Shown here: positions 1 through 6,807 of the stretch, piece by piece
Numbering within the stretch: position 1 is the stretch's first letter
Layout: each line of letters starts with the position of its first letter
NCBI GenBank assembly: GCA_022701925.1
Contig: JAKONM010000166.1
Span: forward strand, 1 to 11,205
Origin: Microbacteriaceae bacterium
GTDB taxonomy: Bacteria; Actinomycetota; Actinomycetes; Actinomycetales; Microbacteriaceae
Reading direction: 5' to 3'
Length of the DNA: 11,205 nt
Notes under the pieces: generated by a model
The model's database searches: none
The model's input: only the letters and a program-made list of their open reading frames with translations
Told to the model about the DNA's origin: nothing
Made by a program: the position numbers and the translations under genes

Positions 1-590
1 TGTGGCAGCAGCCGAACGTGCTCGCGCTCGCCGCGCTCCCCGGCCGAGCGCTCGGACGACTCGGTGCACCATCGACGGCGACCCCGGCGGCGTGGGCGGC
101 CGCGGGCGCGGTCGTCCGCCGGCTGCACGACTCGGCCGCTCCCGCATGGACGGGCCGAGGACCGGAGCAGTACGCGGCGAGCCTCGAGCAGGAGTGCGGG
201 TGGCTCCTGGCGCACGACGTGGTGCCCGCCGAGGTCGTCGAACGGAACCGGGCGCTGGCGCAGGCGGTGTTCCGGCCCTGCACGCCGTGCTTCACCCACG
301 GGGATCTGCAGCTGGACCACGTGTTCGTCGACGACGACGACGTCATCGGCGTGCTCGACTGGTCGGAGGCGGGCCGGGGCGATCCGCTGTTCGACCTCGC
401 GATCCTGACGCTCGGGCACGAGGAGCGGCTCGATCAGGTGCTCGCCGGCTACGGCGGGCAGGTCGATCTCGACGTCGTGCGGGCCTGGTGGTCGGTGCGG
501 AGCCTCACCTCCATCCGCTGGCTGCTGGACCACGGCTTCGACCCGGCGACGCCCGGCGCCGAGATCGACGTGCTGCTCGCGCGGATGTGA
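1..590 (+). CDS. APH-fold phosphotransferase, C-terminal part (5' truncated by window edge)
   Basis: The reading frame is open from base 3 and has no start in view that must be used, so the gene begins upstream; about 195 C-terminal residues are present. The catalytic part of the aminoglycoside phosphotransferase/choline kinase fold is visible. HGDLQLDHV (HGD at 297-305) is the Brenner-type catalytic loop, with His where the family usually has the metal-binding Asn. It is followed by VIGVLDWSEAGRGDPLFDLA, which holds the Asp that binds Mg-ATP. The family transfers the ATP gamma-phosphate to small molecules such as antibiotics, sugars or choline; the substrate cannot be read here and resistance should not be assumed. 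It is followed 78 bp later by another APH-fold gene on the same strand. The family call is strong and the substrate unknown. A GTG at 18 is an internal valine of the open frame, not a convincing start. Confidence 0.85.
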   Translation, partial: WQQPNVLALAALPGRALGRLGAPSTATPAAWAAAGAVVRRLHDSAAPAWTGRGPEQYAASLEQECGWLLAHDVVPAEVVERNRALAQAVFRPCTPCFTHGDLQLDHVFVDDDDVIGVLDWSEAGRGDPLFDLAILTLGHEERLDQVLAGYGGQVDLDVVRAWWSVRSLTSIRWLLDHGFDPATPGAEIDVLLARM

Positions 591-633
591 GCGGCTCGGC
601 GCCCGACCGACCGACATCGCGTCGGGGCGGCCG

Positions 634-662
634 TTCGCCGACCCCCCGAGCGGCGCTAGCGT
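634..662 (+). promoter_or_regulatory. Candidate promoter giving a leaderless transcript
   Basis: TAGCGT at 657-662 fits the actinobacterial TAnnnT -10 box, with a weak -35-like TTCGCC at 634-639 and a 17-bp spacer. Transcription would start about 7 nt after the -10 box, at or next to the ATG at 669. No Shine-Dalgarno sequence precedes that ATG, which fits leaderless translation. Inferred from spacing only. Confidence 0.4.
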
Positions 663-668
663 CGGCGG

Positions 669-1529
669 ATGCCCGCCGCCGACGTCCAGGTGGACGCGCC
701 GCTGGTCGAGCGCCTCCTCCGGGAGCAGCACCCCGATCTCGCGGACCTGCCGCTCCGAGTCGTCGCCGAGGGCTGGGACAACGTCGTGCTGCGGCTCGGC
801 GCCGACCTCGCGGTGCGCGTGCCCCGTCGCGTCGAGGCCGCCGCGCTCGTGCGGCACGAGCAGCAGGTGCTCCCCGGCCTCGCCGGGCGCCTGCCCGTCC
901 CCGTGCCGGCTCCGGTCCGCATCGGCAGACCGGGACCGCTGCACCCGTACGGCTGGTCCGTCGTGCCCTGGTTCGACGGCGTGACCGCGCTCGACGCGGG
1001 CGTGCGGGACGAGCGGCTGGCGCAGGGCGTCGCCGCCTTCCTGCGCGCGCTGCACCGGCCGGACCCGACTCCGCCGGTCAATCCCTGGCGCGGGGTGCCG
1101 CTCGCCGAGCGCGACGGCGAGGTGATCCGGGAGCGGCTGACGAGCGGGCTGCTGCGCGAGCCCCGCGGCCTCACGGCCGTCTGGTCCGACGCGCTGACCG
1201 CGCCGGCGCACACCGGGCCGGCGGTGCGGATCCACGGGGACCTGCACCCCGCGAACCTGATCGTCCGCGACGGCGCGCTCACCGCGGTGCTCGACTTCGG
1301 CGACACCACGACCGGCGACCCGGCGACGGACCTCGCCGTCGCCTGGCTGGCCTTCGGGCGGGAGGGTCGCGCCGCGCTGCTCGCGGACCTCGCGCCCGAC
1401 CCGGCCACCGTCCGCCGTGCGCGCGGGTGGGCGCTCGTGATGGCCACGGCCCTGGTGACCTCGTCATCGCCGGACACGGCGATGACGAGGCTCGGCGAGG
1501 ACGCGCTGCGCGAGGTCCTGTCGGACTGA
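669..1529 (+). CDS. APH-family phosphotransferase (aminoglycoside phosphotransferase fold)
   Basis: This is a complete 286-residue kinase-like protein of normal family length. The N-lobe contains GWDNVVLRLG (about residues 35-44), which corresponds to the nucleotide-binding strand and loop, and VRVP with the following acidic helix. The hinge reads GWSVVPWFDG. The catalytic loop is HGDLHPAN with His189, Asp191 and Asn196, and the metal-binding Asp is Asp209 in VLDFGD; TGDPATDLAVAW follows as in the family. It is predicted to be cytosolic and to phosphorylate a small molecule with ATP or GTP; many environmental members have no known substrate, so drug resistance is not implied. The start at 669 is chosen because it lies just after a -10-like box, which suggests leaderless expression. 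The upstream neighbour has the same fold but differs in the catalytic loop, so the two are related rather than recent copies. Confidence 0.88.
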   Translation: MPAADVQVDAPLVERLLREQHPDLADLPLRVVAEGWDNVVLRLGADLAVRVPRRVEAAALVRHEQQVLPGLAGRLPVPVPAPVRIGRPGPLHPYGWSVVPWFDGVTALDAGVRDERLAQGVAAFLRALHRPDPTPPVNPWRGVPLAERDGEVIRERLTSGLLREPRGLTAVWSDALTAPAHTGPAVRIHGDLHPANLIVRDGALTAVLDFGDTTTGDPATDLAVAWLAFGREGRAALLADLAPDPATVRRARGWALVMATALVTSSSPDTAMTRLGEDALREVLSD

Positions 1530-1552
1530 GGCCGTCCAGGAGCCGGGCCGGG

Positions 1553-1558
1553 TACTCT
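1553..1558 (+). promoter_or_regulatory. Candidate -10 box of the nhaA promoter
   Basis: TACTCT matches the actinobacterial TAnnnT -10 pattern and would start transcription near 1565, leaving a 5' leader of about 65 nt before nhaA. No convincing -35 element is visible 16-18 bp upstream. Confidence 0.4.
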
Positions 1559-1564
1559 GGTCGA

Positions 1565-1625
1565 CGGTGTGCCGGGAAGTCTGGTCGGCGGTCGTTGCCA
1601 CGACCCCGCGGACCCTCGTCAGGAG
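1565..1625 (+). promoter_or_regulatory. Candidate structured 5' leader of nhaA (riboswitch-like), with SD
   Basis: Between the presumed -10 box and the nhaA start, the leader can form two local hairpins. GCCG (1571-1574) pairs with CGGC (1586-1589) around a purine-rich GGAAGTCTGGT segment. GGTCGT (1590-1595) pairs with ACGACC (1600-1605) closing a TGCC tetraloop. TCTGGTCG occurs twice, 24 bp apart (1556-1563 and 1580-1587). An AGGAG Shine-Dalgarno sits at 1621-1625. Li+-responsive RNA classes (the nhaA-I and nhaA-II motifs) are known upstream of nhaA in other bacteria. Whether this leader belongs to one of them cannot be decided by eye; it may only be a GC-rich leader. Confidence 0.35.
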
Positions 1626-1631
1626 CACCAC

Positions 1632-2972
1632 ATGACCACGCAGCAGACCCCTCCGCCCGGACCGGGCAGCCGGCCGGTCGCGCACGCCGTCTTCGCACGC
1701 GGTTCCTGGCGCGAGACGCAGCGGATCACGGCGGCCCTGCGCAAGGAGACCGTGGGCGGCGCCCTGCTGCTGCTCGGCACCGTCGTCGCGCTGGTGTGGT
1801 CCAACTCGCCCTGGGCCGGCGCCTACACGGGGCTGCGCGACACCGTTGTCGGCCCGGCCGCCCTGCACCTGGACCTCTCGCTGGGCCAGTGGGCGGCGGA
1901 CGGGCTGCTGGCGATCTTCTTCTTCATCGCCGGGCTCGAGCTGAAGCGCGAGTTCGTCGCCGGCGACCTGCGGGACGTCCGCCGCGCCGTGGTGCCCGTG
2001 GTCGCGGCGGTCGGCGGCATGGCCGTGCCCGCGCTGATCTTCGTGCTGATCACGTCGACGGCCGGAGGCGACGCCCTGCGCGGCTGGGCGATCCCCACGG
2101 CCACCGACATCGCCTTCGCGGTCGCGGTGCTGGCGGTGATCAGCAGCCACCTGCCGACCGCGCTGCGCACCTTCCTGCTGACCCTGGCGGTCGTGGACGA
2201 CCTGCTGGCCATCACGATCATCGCGGTCTTCTACACCGACTCGCTCGACGTGCTGCCGCTGCTCGGCGCGCTGGCGGTGATCGCCCTGTTCGGGCTGCTG
2301 GTGCAGCGGCGCATCCGGTCGTGGTGGCTGCTGATCCCGCTGGCGGTCGTCGCATGGGCGCTGATGCACGCGTCGGGCGTGCACGCCACCGTCGCCGGGG
2401 TGCTGCTCGGCTTCACCGTGCCCGTGCTGCGGTCGCAGGCCGCCGGCGGGCCGGAGGCGGGGCCCGGGCTGGCCGAGCACTTCGAGCACCGGTGGCGGCC
2501 GATATCGGCCGGGTTCGCAGTACCCGTGTTCGCCTTCTTCTCCGCCGGGGTGACCGTCGGAGGGCTGAGCGGGCTGGTCGACTCGCTGCAGGATCGGGTG
2601 GCGATCGGGATCGTGGTCGCCCTGGTGGTCGGCAAGTCCGCCGGGATCCTGGGCGCGACCGCGCTGGTGTCGCGCTTCACGCGCGCGCGCCTGGACGACA
2701 GCCTCTCCTGGTGGGACGTCTTCGGCGCCTCACTGCTCGGCGGCATCGGGTTCACCGTGTCGCTGCTGATCGGTGAGCTCGCGTTCGGCGCCGGCAGCGA
2801 GCGGGACGACCACGTGAAGGTGGGCGTGCTCACGGGCTCGCTGCTCGCCGCCCTGCTGGCCGCCGTCGTGCTGCGGATCCGCAACCGCGGCTACCGCCTG
2901 CTGCACGAGCAGGAGCAGCGCGACTCCGACGGCGACGGCGTCCCCGACGTCTACCAGCGGGACCGGTGCTGA
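1632..2972 (+). CDS. nhaA: Na+/H+ antiporter NhaA
   Basis: This membrane antiporter exchanges cytoplasmic Na+ or Li+ for external H+ and works in salt and alkaline-pH homeostasis. The 446-residue product shows the NhaA hallmarks: [14 protein letters not shown] before helix [28 protein letters not shown] with Asp159, and VVDDLLAI with the ion-binding pair Asp189-Asp190. Asp159 and Asp189 are 30 residues apart, as are Asp133 and Asp163 of the E. coli protein. Lys335 in VVGKSAGI matches the conserved lysine of helix X. About a dozen hydrophobic segments are visible. The ATG at 1632 is chosen over an upstream GTG-type start at 1569 because AGGAG lies 6 nt before it and the 1569 extension has no homology-like character. 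The protein is longer than E. coli NhaA mainly at both hydrophilic ends. The C-terminal tail has Asp431, Asp433, Asp435 and Asp439 in a DSDGDGVPD motif like a thrombospondin type 3/calcium loop. Confidence 0.95.
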   Translation: MTTQQTPPPGPGSRPVAHAVFARGSWRETQRITAALRKETVGGALLLLGTVVALVWSNSPWAGAYTGLRDTVVGPAALHLDLSLGQWAADGLLAIFFFIAGLELKREFVAGDLRDVRRAVVPVVAAVGGMAVPALIFVLITSTAGGDALRGWAIPTATDIAFAVAVLAVISSHLPTALRTFLLTLAVVDDLLAITIIAVFYTDSLDVLPLLGALAVIALFGLLVQRRIRSWWLLIPLAVVAWALMHASGVHATVAGVLLGFTVPVLRSQAAGGPEAGPGLAEHFEHRWRPISAGFAVPVFAFFSAGVTVGGLSGLVDSLQDRVAIGIVVALVVGKSAGILGATALVSRFTRARLDDSLSWWDVFGASLLGGIGFTVSLLIGELAFGAGSERDDHVKVGVLTGSLLAALLAAVVLRIRNRGYRLLHEQEQRDSDGDGVPDVYQRDRC

Positions 2973-2999
2973 GCCGGGCGGACCTCGTACCGACCGGTC
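2961..2999. terminator. Weak inverted repeat between convergent genes
   Basis: GACCGGT (2961-2967) is complementary to ACCGGTC (2993-2999), with a 25-nt loop; the right arm is part of the palindrome GACCGGTC. It overlaps the end of nhaA and stops at the 3' end of the convergent DUF2236 gene. It could act as a bidirectional termination signal, but there is no T-run, so support is weak. Confidence 0.2.
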
Positions 3000-3888
3000 T
3001 CAGTCCGCCGGCCCCGCCTCCACGCGGCGCCGTCCTTCGCGCGCGGTCGGTGCCTCCCCGAGCAGTCCGGCGCTCGCGCGGAGGACCAGGCGGGTGGCCG
3101 CCTCGGACGCGGGGCCGGGCCGCCGGAGGCCGAGCATCCCGCGGGCCCGGTCGGGCAGCGATGCGATCGATCCCGCGACGACCGCGGGGTAGGCGGGTCG
3201 CACGAGCGCCGGCAGCGGCGGCCGCCGGATCACCGCCACCGCCTCCCGCACCCGCTCGTCGGCGCGGAGGACGCCAGTGCCAGAACTCGTCGAGCCGGCG
3301 CTCCAGCTGCAGCACGCTGCGGGGCGGGTCCGCCACGCCCATCAGCTCGCCGGCGACCGCCCACTGAGCCACGTAGGCGTCCGGACCGCCCGGGATCGGG
3401 CGGGTGCCGTAGCGCTGGAAGGCGCGCAGGAACGAGTCCATGAAGGCGATGTGCACCCAGGCCGCCAGCTCCGGGTCGTTCGCGGCGTAGGCGGTGCGGG
3501 CCCCGTCGGCACCCGCGTAGGCGCCGCGGACGTGCTCGTGCAGGTGCTGCACCGAGCGGGACGCGGCACTCGCCTGCTCGGCCGTGCCGTAGGTGACGGT
3601 CGTGATCCACCGGATCGTCCCCTGCAGCCGACCGAGCGGGTCCTCCCGGTAGCGGGACCAGTCGTGCACGCCCGCCATGGTCCCCGGGTGCAGCGCCTGC
3701 ACCAGCAGCGCCCGAGGCCCCGCGACCAGCGTCGTCGGGTCCCGGTGCACCTCCCACACCGCGCTGCCCACGGGGAACAGGCCGGGGCCGCTGCCCCGGC
3801 CGAGCCGCCGCACCCACTCGGGCTCGCCGGAGGGGTCCCCAGAAAGCACCTCGAACAGCCGGGATCGGAACGGGTTCACCACGGGCAC
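3000..3888 (-). pseudogene. DUF2236 / MpaB-family oxygenase-like protein, frameshifted
   Basis: Reading from a GTG at 3888, the first 205 residues are a normal DUF2236 protein. WEVHRDPTTLVAGPRALLVQ is followed by the LHPG motif with His67, the WSRYREDPLGRL and IRWITTVTYGT blocks, and WVHIAFMDSF with His146. Members resemble the MpaB and latex-clearing-protein oxygenases, which bind heme through histidines; the substrate here is unknown. After LDEFWHW (about 3274) this frame turns into Arg/Pro/Gly-rich sequence running antisense into nhaA. The expected C-terminal part, VLRADERVREAVAVIRRPPL and onward, continues in the -1-strand frame shifted by one base and ends at a TGA at 3000. Removing one base in 3262-3276 restores an intact 295-residue protein, typical for the family. 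It is a single indel: either a real disabling mutation or a sequencing or assembly error. The gene is convergent with nhaA and divergent from the ASCH gene. Confidence 0.8.
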
Positions 3889-3977
3889 AGGGTCATCGTT
3901 CCGCAGCCGGGCGGCGGGCGGCGTCCGTCGCGGCTTCCCCGCAGCCGTCGAGGGCGGGGCACGGCCCGGCGGGCATC

Positions 3978-4409
3978 ATGTCCGGCATGGGCGCGACGAT
4001 GGACTTCGGCTACCCGGGCGACGGCGGACTGGGCGACCGCCTGCTGGCGGCGGTGCTCGCGGGGGTGAAGACCGCGACCTCCTCCCTCGCCGTCGAGTAC
4101 CTCAGCGGCGAGCCGCTCCCCCGCGTCGGCGAGCGGCTGCCCCTGGTCGACCACTCGGGCGCTCAGCACGGCGTCGTCGAGATCACGAAAGTGCGCATGA
4201 TCCCCCTCGCCGAGGTCGGGGACGACGTCGCGCGGGACGAGGGCGAGGGCTTCCGCGACGCCGCCGAGTGGCGGCGCGAGCACGAGGCGTTCTGGCAGCC
4301 GCTGCAGGACCTCATCCGCGCCGAGTCCGGCGATCCGGAGTGGGTGCTGCGGGATGCGGAGCCCGTCGTCGTGCAGTGGTTCCGCCTCGTCGAGGACCCG
4401 GTGGGGTGA
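3978..4409 (+). CDS. ASCH-domain protein
   Basis: This is a small cytosolic protein of about 143 residues that consists essentially of one ASCH domain, a PUA-like beta-barrel thought to bind RNA or modified nucleosides. The diagnostic parts are visible: GLGDRLLAAVLAGVKTATSS (the Gly-x-Lys-Thr turn), the PRVGERLPLVDHSG strand-turn, GVVEITKVRMIPLAEV, and the C-terminal DPEWVLRDAEPVVVQWFRLV strand. Some family members are N4-acetylcytidine amidohydrolases; this one cannot be assigned a reaction from sequence alone. The start is uncertain: ATG codons at 3978, 3987 and 3999 are all in frame and no clear Shine-Dalgarno precedes any. CATCAT at 3974-3979 could be a -10 box that would make 3987 a leaderless start. 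It is divergent from the broken DUF2236 gene and convergent with the ROK regulator. Confidence 0.85.
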   Translation: MSGMGATMDFGYPGDGGLGDRLLAAVLAGVKTATSSLAVEYLSGEPLPRVGERLPLVDHSGAQHGVVEITKVRMIPLAEVGDDVARDEGEGFRDAAEWRREHEAFWQPLQDLIRAESGDPEWVLRDAEPVVVQWFRLVEDPVG

Positions 4410-4428
4410 CACCGCCCTCTCCCGTGGA

Positions 4429-4442
4429 GACGGCCGACCGTC
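4429..4442. terminator. Short hairpin between convergent genes
   Basis: GACGG (4429-4433), loop CCGA, CCGTC (4438-4442) form a perfect 5-bp stem in the 43-bp gap between the ASCH gene and the convergent ROK gene. The position suits a shared terminator, but the stem is short and there is no T-run. Confidence 0.3.
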
Positions 4443-4452
4443 GTGCCCGGCG

Positions 4453-5616
4453 CTACCCGACCGCGACCACCGCGCGCGGCGCCGCGACCTCCTCGCCGCT
4501 GAAGACGGTGTCGATCGTCTCGAGCGCGAGGCCGATCACGCCGGCCTCGTCGCCGAGCGTCGTCTTGGCGATGACGAGGTCTCCGGTGAGCAGGGGCGCA
4601 GCCTGCTGGTAGACCCGTTCGCGGATGCCGGAGAACAGCACCTCGCCGCTCTCGGCGAGCCGGCCGGAGACGACGACCGCGCGCGGGTTGAAGACGCCGA
4701 CCAGGGTCGCGACCGCGTCTCCGAGCGTACGCCCGGCCGCCCGCACGCGCGCCAGGGCGACCTCGTCCCCCCGTTCCAGCAGGGCGACGACATCGCTGGT
4801 GCTGCTGGTCGCGATGCCGACGCGTTCGAGGTCGCGACGCAGCGCCCAGCCGCCCGCGTACGCCTCGACGCAGTCGAGGTTCCCGCAGCGGCACAGCCGG
4901 GCCTCGGCGTCGCGGGTCACCGACCGCGTGTGGCCGATGTCGCCGGCCGCGCCCTTGTCCCCGCGGATGAGCTGCCCGTTGGAGACGAGGCCGGCTCCGA
5001 CGCCGCTGCCCAGCTTGAGCGCGATGACGTTGTCGAGTCCGAGGGAGCGGGCCTCGGCGATGGCCCGGGCATTGGCGTCGTTCTCGACCACCACCGGTGC
5101 GTCGTAGTGAGGCGCGAACCAGCCGGCGATGTCGAACCGGTCCCAGCCGCTCATGATCGGCGGGTTCACGACCCGTCGGGCCGCGAACTCGACGGGCCCG
5201 GGCACGCCGATGCCGATGCCCCAGACCTCGAGCTCCGGTGCGAGCTCTTCGAAGGCGCCGACCACCGCCGCCAGGACGGCTTCGGGACCCTCGGCCACCT
5301 CGATCGTGCGGCTGGTGGTGGTGAGCGGACGCCCGTCGAGGTCGCAGACGGCCGCGGTGAAGCCTGATGCCCCGATGTCGGCGGCGAGGATGCACGCCCG
5401 TTCGGTGTTGAACCGGAACTTGCTGGACGGGCGGCCGCCCGTCGACTCGCCGCCTCCGGTCGGGAGGATCAGGCCGGCGTCGAGCAGCAGGGTGAGCCGC
5501 TGGTTGACGGTCGACCGCGACAGGCCGGACGCCTCGATCACGTCGATCCGACTCAGCTCCCCCTGGCGTCGGAACAGGTCCAAGACATCGGTGCCGAGCG
5601 CCCGCACGGTCTGCAT
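4453..5616 (-). CDS. ROK-family transcriptional regulator of the sugar operon
   Basis: This 387-residue protein of the NagC/XylR/Mlc class is likely to repress the divergent sugar operon and release DNA on binding a sugar or sugar phosphate. An N-terminal winged helix-turn-helix (about residues 12-70) contains GELSRIDVIEASGLSRSTVN and the wing GGRPSSKFRFN. The sugar-kinase-like ROK domain follows: DIGASGFTAAVCDLDG (80-95), IGIGVPGPV (134-142), END-ANA at Asp180, GSGVGAGLV (203-211), and GDIGH with His229. The zinc site is CRCGNLDCVEAYA, with Cys242, Cys244 and Cys249 plus His229. The start at 5616 is set by a strong GGGAGGT Shine-Dalgarno four bases upstream; the frame stays open far beyond it on the antisense of the binding-protein gene, but that extension is not protein-like. 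S. meliloti frcR, next to its fructose operon, is a ROK regulator in the same arrangement. An inverted repeat over its own promoter suggests autoregulation. Confidence 0.93.
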   Translation of the reverse strand: MQTVRALGTDVLDLFRRQGELSRIDVIEASGLSRSTVNQRLTLLLDAGLILPTGGGESTGGRPSSKFRFNTERACILAADIGASGFTAAVCDLDGRPLTTTSRTIEVAEGPEAVLAAVVGAFEELAPELEVWGIGIGVPGPVEFAARRVVNPPIMSGWDRFDIAGWFAPHYDAPVVVENDANARAIAEARSLGLDNVIALKLGSGVGAGLVSNGQLIRGDKGAAGDIGHTRSVTRDAEARLCRCGNLDCVEAYAGGWALRRDLERVGIATSSTSDVVALLERGDEVALARVRAAGRTLGDAVATLVGVFNPRAVVVSGRLAESGEVLFSGIRERVYQQAAPLLTGDLVIAKTTLGDEAGVIGLALETIDTVFSGEEVAAPRAVVAVG

Positions 5617-5635
5617 CGCTACCTCCCTGCCCCTG

Positions 5636-5663
5636 AGCGTAGTGGAGGGGTTGATCGAAACAA
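5636..5663 (-). promoter_or_regulatory. Candidate promoter of the ROK regulator
   Basis: On the minus strand TTGTTT (5663-5658) and TACGCT (5641-5636) are separated by 16 bp and resemble -35 and -10 boxes. The leader would be about 13 nt long and would contain the strong Shine-Dalgarno of the regulator. Confidence 0.45.
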
Positions 5664-5670
5664 CCCCCTC
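5645..5670. promoter_or_regulatory. Candidate operator: inverted repeat in the divergent region
   Basis: GAGGGGTTG (5645-5653) and CAACCCCCTC (5661-5670) form an inverted repeat around the 7-bp centre ATCGAAA. The inner seven pairs, GGGGTTG/CAACCCC, are perfect and one extra C bulges the outer part. It overlaps the -35 region and spacer of the regulator promoter and lies just upstream of the -35 box of the sugar operon. This is where an autoregulating ROK repressor would be expected to bind; the binding itself is inferred. Confidence 0.5.
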
Positions 5671-5674
5671 TTTC

Positions 5675-5712
5675 GGCTTGACGTAACTCAAAAGGGTGGC
5701 TACTTTCAAGCC
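5675..5712. promoter_or_regulatory. Second inverted repeat spanning the operon promoter
   Basis: GGCTTGA (5675-5681) and TCAAGCC (5706-5712) are perfect inverted repeats whose arms cover the -35 and -10 boxes of the operon promoter, with 24 bp between them. Inside lies a shorter TTGA-N6-TCAA (5678-5691). Either could be a repressor site, but a 7-bp match can also arise by chance. Confidence 0.3.
5678..5706 (+). promoter_or_regulatory. Promoter of the sugar-uptake operon
   Basis: TTGACG at 5678-5683 and TACTTT at 5701-5706 are separated by exactly 17 bp, the best sigma-70/SigA-type promoter in the window. Transcription would start near 5713, giving a leader of about 37 nt before the binding-protein ATG at 5750. 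Confidence 0.7.
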
Positions 5713-5749
5713 ATCGGCACACGGTGGTGCCCCCACAGCAAGGACCCGC

Positions 5750-6805
5750 ATGTTCAGCAATGTTGCTTCCCGGCGCCGAGCCGCCGTCCTGATCGCTCCC
5801 GCCGCCGCCCTGGGACTGCTGCTCGCGGGCTGCTCCGGCAACTCGGCCGCCCCCGGCGCCTCCCCGGGAGGCGGCAGCACCGAGAAGCCCAAGGTCGCAG
5901 CGGTGATCAAGGGCCTCGACAACCCCTTCTTCCAGGCGATGCAGGACGGCGTGGAGGGCACGGCGAAGGCCGACGGGGTCACCGCCACGGTGCAGGCCGC
6001 CGCCGACATCGGCGACACGACCGGACAGGCCGACAAGCTCACGACGCTGGCGGGCCAGGACTTCGGCTGCTTCGTGGTCAACCCCATCAGCGGCACCAAC
6101 CTGATCCAGGCCCTCGCCCCCATCGGGGCCGCCGGCAAGACGATCGTCAACATCGACTCGCCCATCGACTCGACCGCCGCGAAGGCCGCGAACCTGAAGA
6201 TCGCGACGTACATCGGCACCGACAACGAGAAGGCCGGCGGCAAGGCCGGCACGTTCGTGACCGACCAGGTGCCGGCGGGCTCGGAGGTCGCGATCATCGC
6301 CGGCATCTCCGGCGACGTCACCAGCGCCGCCCGCGTCGACGGCTTCAAGGCGGCCGCCGGGTCGAAGGTGAAGGTCGTGCAGGAGGCGGCCGCGGACTGG
6401 AAGCGCGAGCTCGCGCTGACCCGCGCCACCGACATCATGGAGGCGCACCCGGACGTCAAGGCCTTCTTCGCCGCCAACGACGACATGGGCCTCGGCATCG
6501 TGAAGGCCGTCGAGAACGCGGGCAAGACCGGTGACATCACCGTGGTCAGCGTCGACGGCAACAAGGACGCCCTGGAGTCGGTGAAGGACGGGGGCCTCAG
6601 CGCGACCGTCGCGCAGTACCCGTACGCGGTCGGCTCCCTCGGAGTGCAGGCCTGCGAGGTCGCGGCGGCCGGCGAGACCCTGCCGACGAACATCGAGTCC
6701 CCCACGGCGCTCGTGACGAAGGACGACGCCGATACGGCCATCTCGAAGTTCCCGCAGCCGTTCGCGGAGTTCGACAACCCGCTCGAGAGCCTGCTCAACA
6801 AGTAA
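5750..6805 (+). CDS. Sugar ABC transporter substrate-binding lipoprotein (RbsB/FrcB type)
   Basis: This 351-residue lipoprotein would catch a monosaccharide outside the membrane and deliver it to the permease encoded next. The signal peptide has a basic SRRRAA start, a hydrophobic core and the lipobox LAGC, so Cys28 would be lipidated. A short Gly/Ser/Pro linker follows. The mature part is a type 1 periplasmic-binding fold (Peripla_BP_4): VAAVIKGLDNPFFQAMQDGV (about 46-65), a FVVNPISGTN loop, AARVDGFKAA, FFAANDDMGLGIVKAV, and VVSVDGNKDALESVKDG. The NPFF, NDD and VDGN blocks are the places where ribose- and fructose-type proteins hold the sugar; the exact sugar is not readable. ATG 5750 is chosen because AAGGA precedes it by about 5 nt and a complete lipoprotein signal follows; the 5696 extension would bury the signal peptide and overlap the promoter. 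It is the first gene of the operon and is followed by a strong hairpin. Confidence 0.93.
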   Translation: MFSNVASRRRAAVLIAPAAALGLLLAGCSGNSAAPGASPGGGSTEKPKVAAVIKGLDNPFFQAMQDGVEGTAKADGVTATVQAAADIGDTTGQADKLTTLAGQDFGCFVVNPISGTNLIQALAPIGAAGKTIVNIDSPIDSTAAKAANLKIATYIGTDNEKAGGKAGTFVTDQVPAGSEVAIIAGISGDVTSAARVDGFKAAAGSKVKVVQEAAADWKRELALTRATDIMEAHPDVKAFFAANDDMGLGIVKAVENAGKTGDITVVSVDGNKDALESVKDGGLSATVAQYPYAVGSLGVQACEVAAAGETLPTNIESPTALVTKDDADTAISKFPQPFAEFDNPLESLLNK

Positions 6806-6807
6806 GC

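Noticed and set aside
669..1529. Calling the APH-fold gene an antibiotic-resistance gene
   Set aside because: The fold and catalytic residues are clear but nothing in the sequence defines an aminoglycoside or macrolide substrate; many environmental members act on unknown compounds.
1569..1631. Upstream GTG start for nhaA
   Set aside because: The ATG at 1632 has an AGGAG site at good spacing and the additional N-terminal residues overlap the structured leader.
2..2776. A 924-codon plus-strand open frame over the APH and nhaA genes
   Set aside because: Its composition is dominated by Arg, Ala and Gly, it has no domain motif, and it overlaps three recognisable genes in other frames.
2830..3270. 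Continuation of the DUF2236 frame into the end of nhaA as an extended protein
   Set aside because: The extension is Arg/Pro/Gly-rich with no family similarity, while the adjacent frame gives the expected conserved C-terminus.
5645..5712. Mobile-element ends or attachment sites at the divergent inverted repeats
   Set aside because: There is no transposase or integrase, no target duplication and no tRNA nearby; the position between two promoters fits operators better.
5696..5749. Upstream start at 5696 for the sugar-binding protein
   Set aside because: It lies inside the promoter, before the -10 box, and would place 18 polar residues in front of a complete lipoprotein signal peptide.
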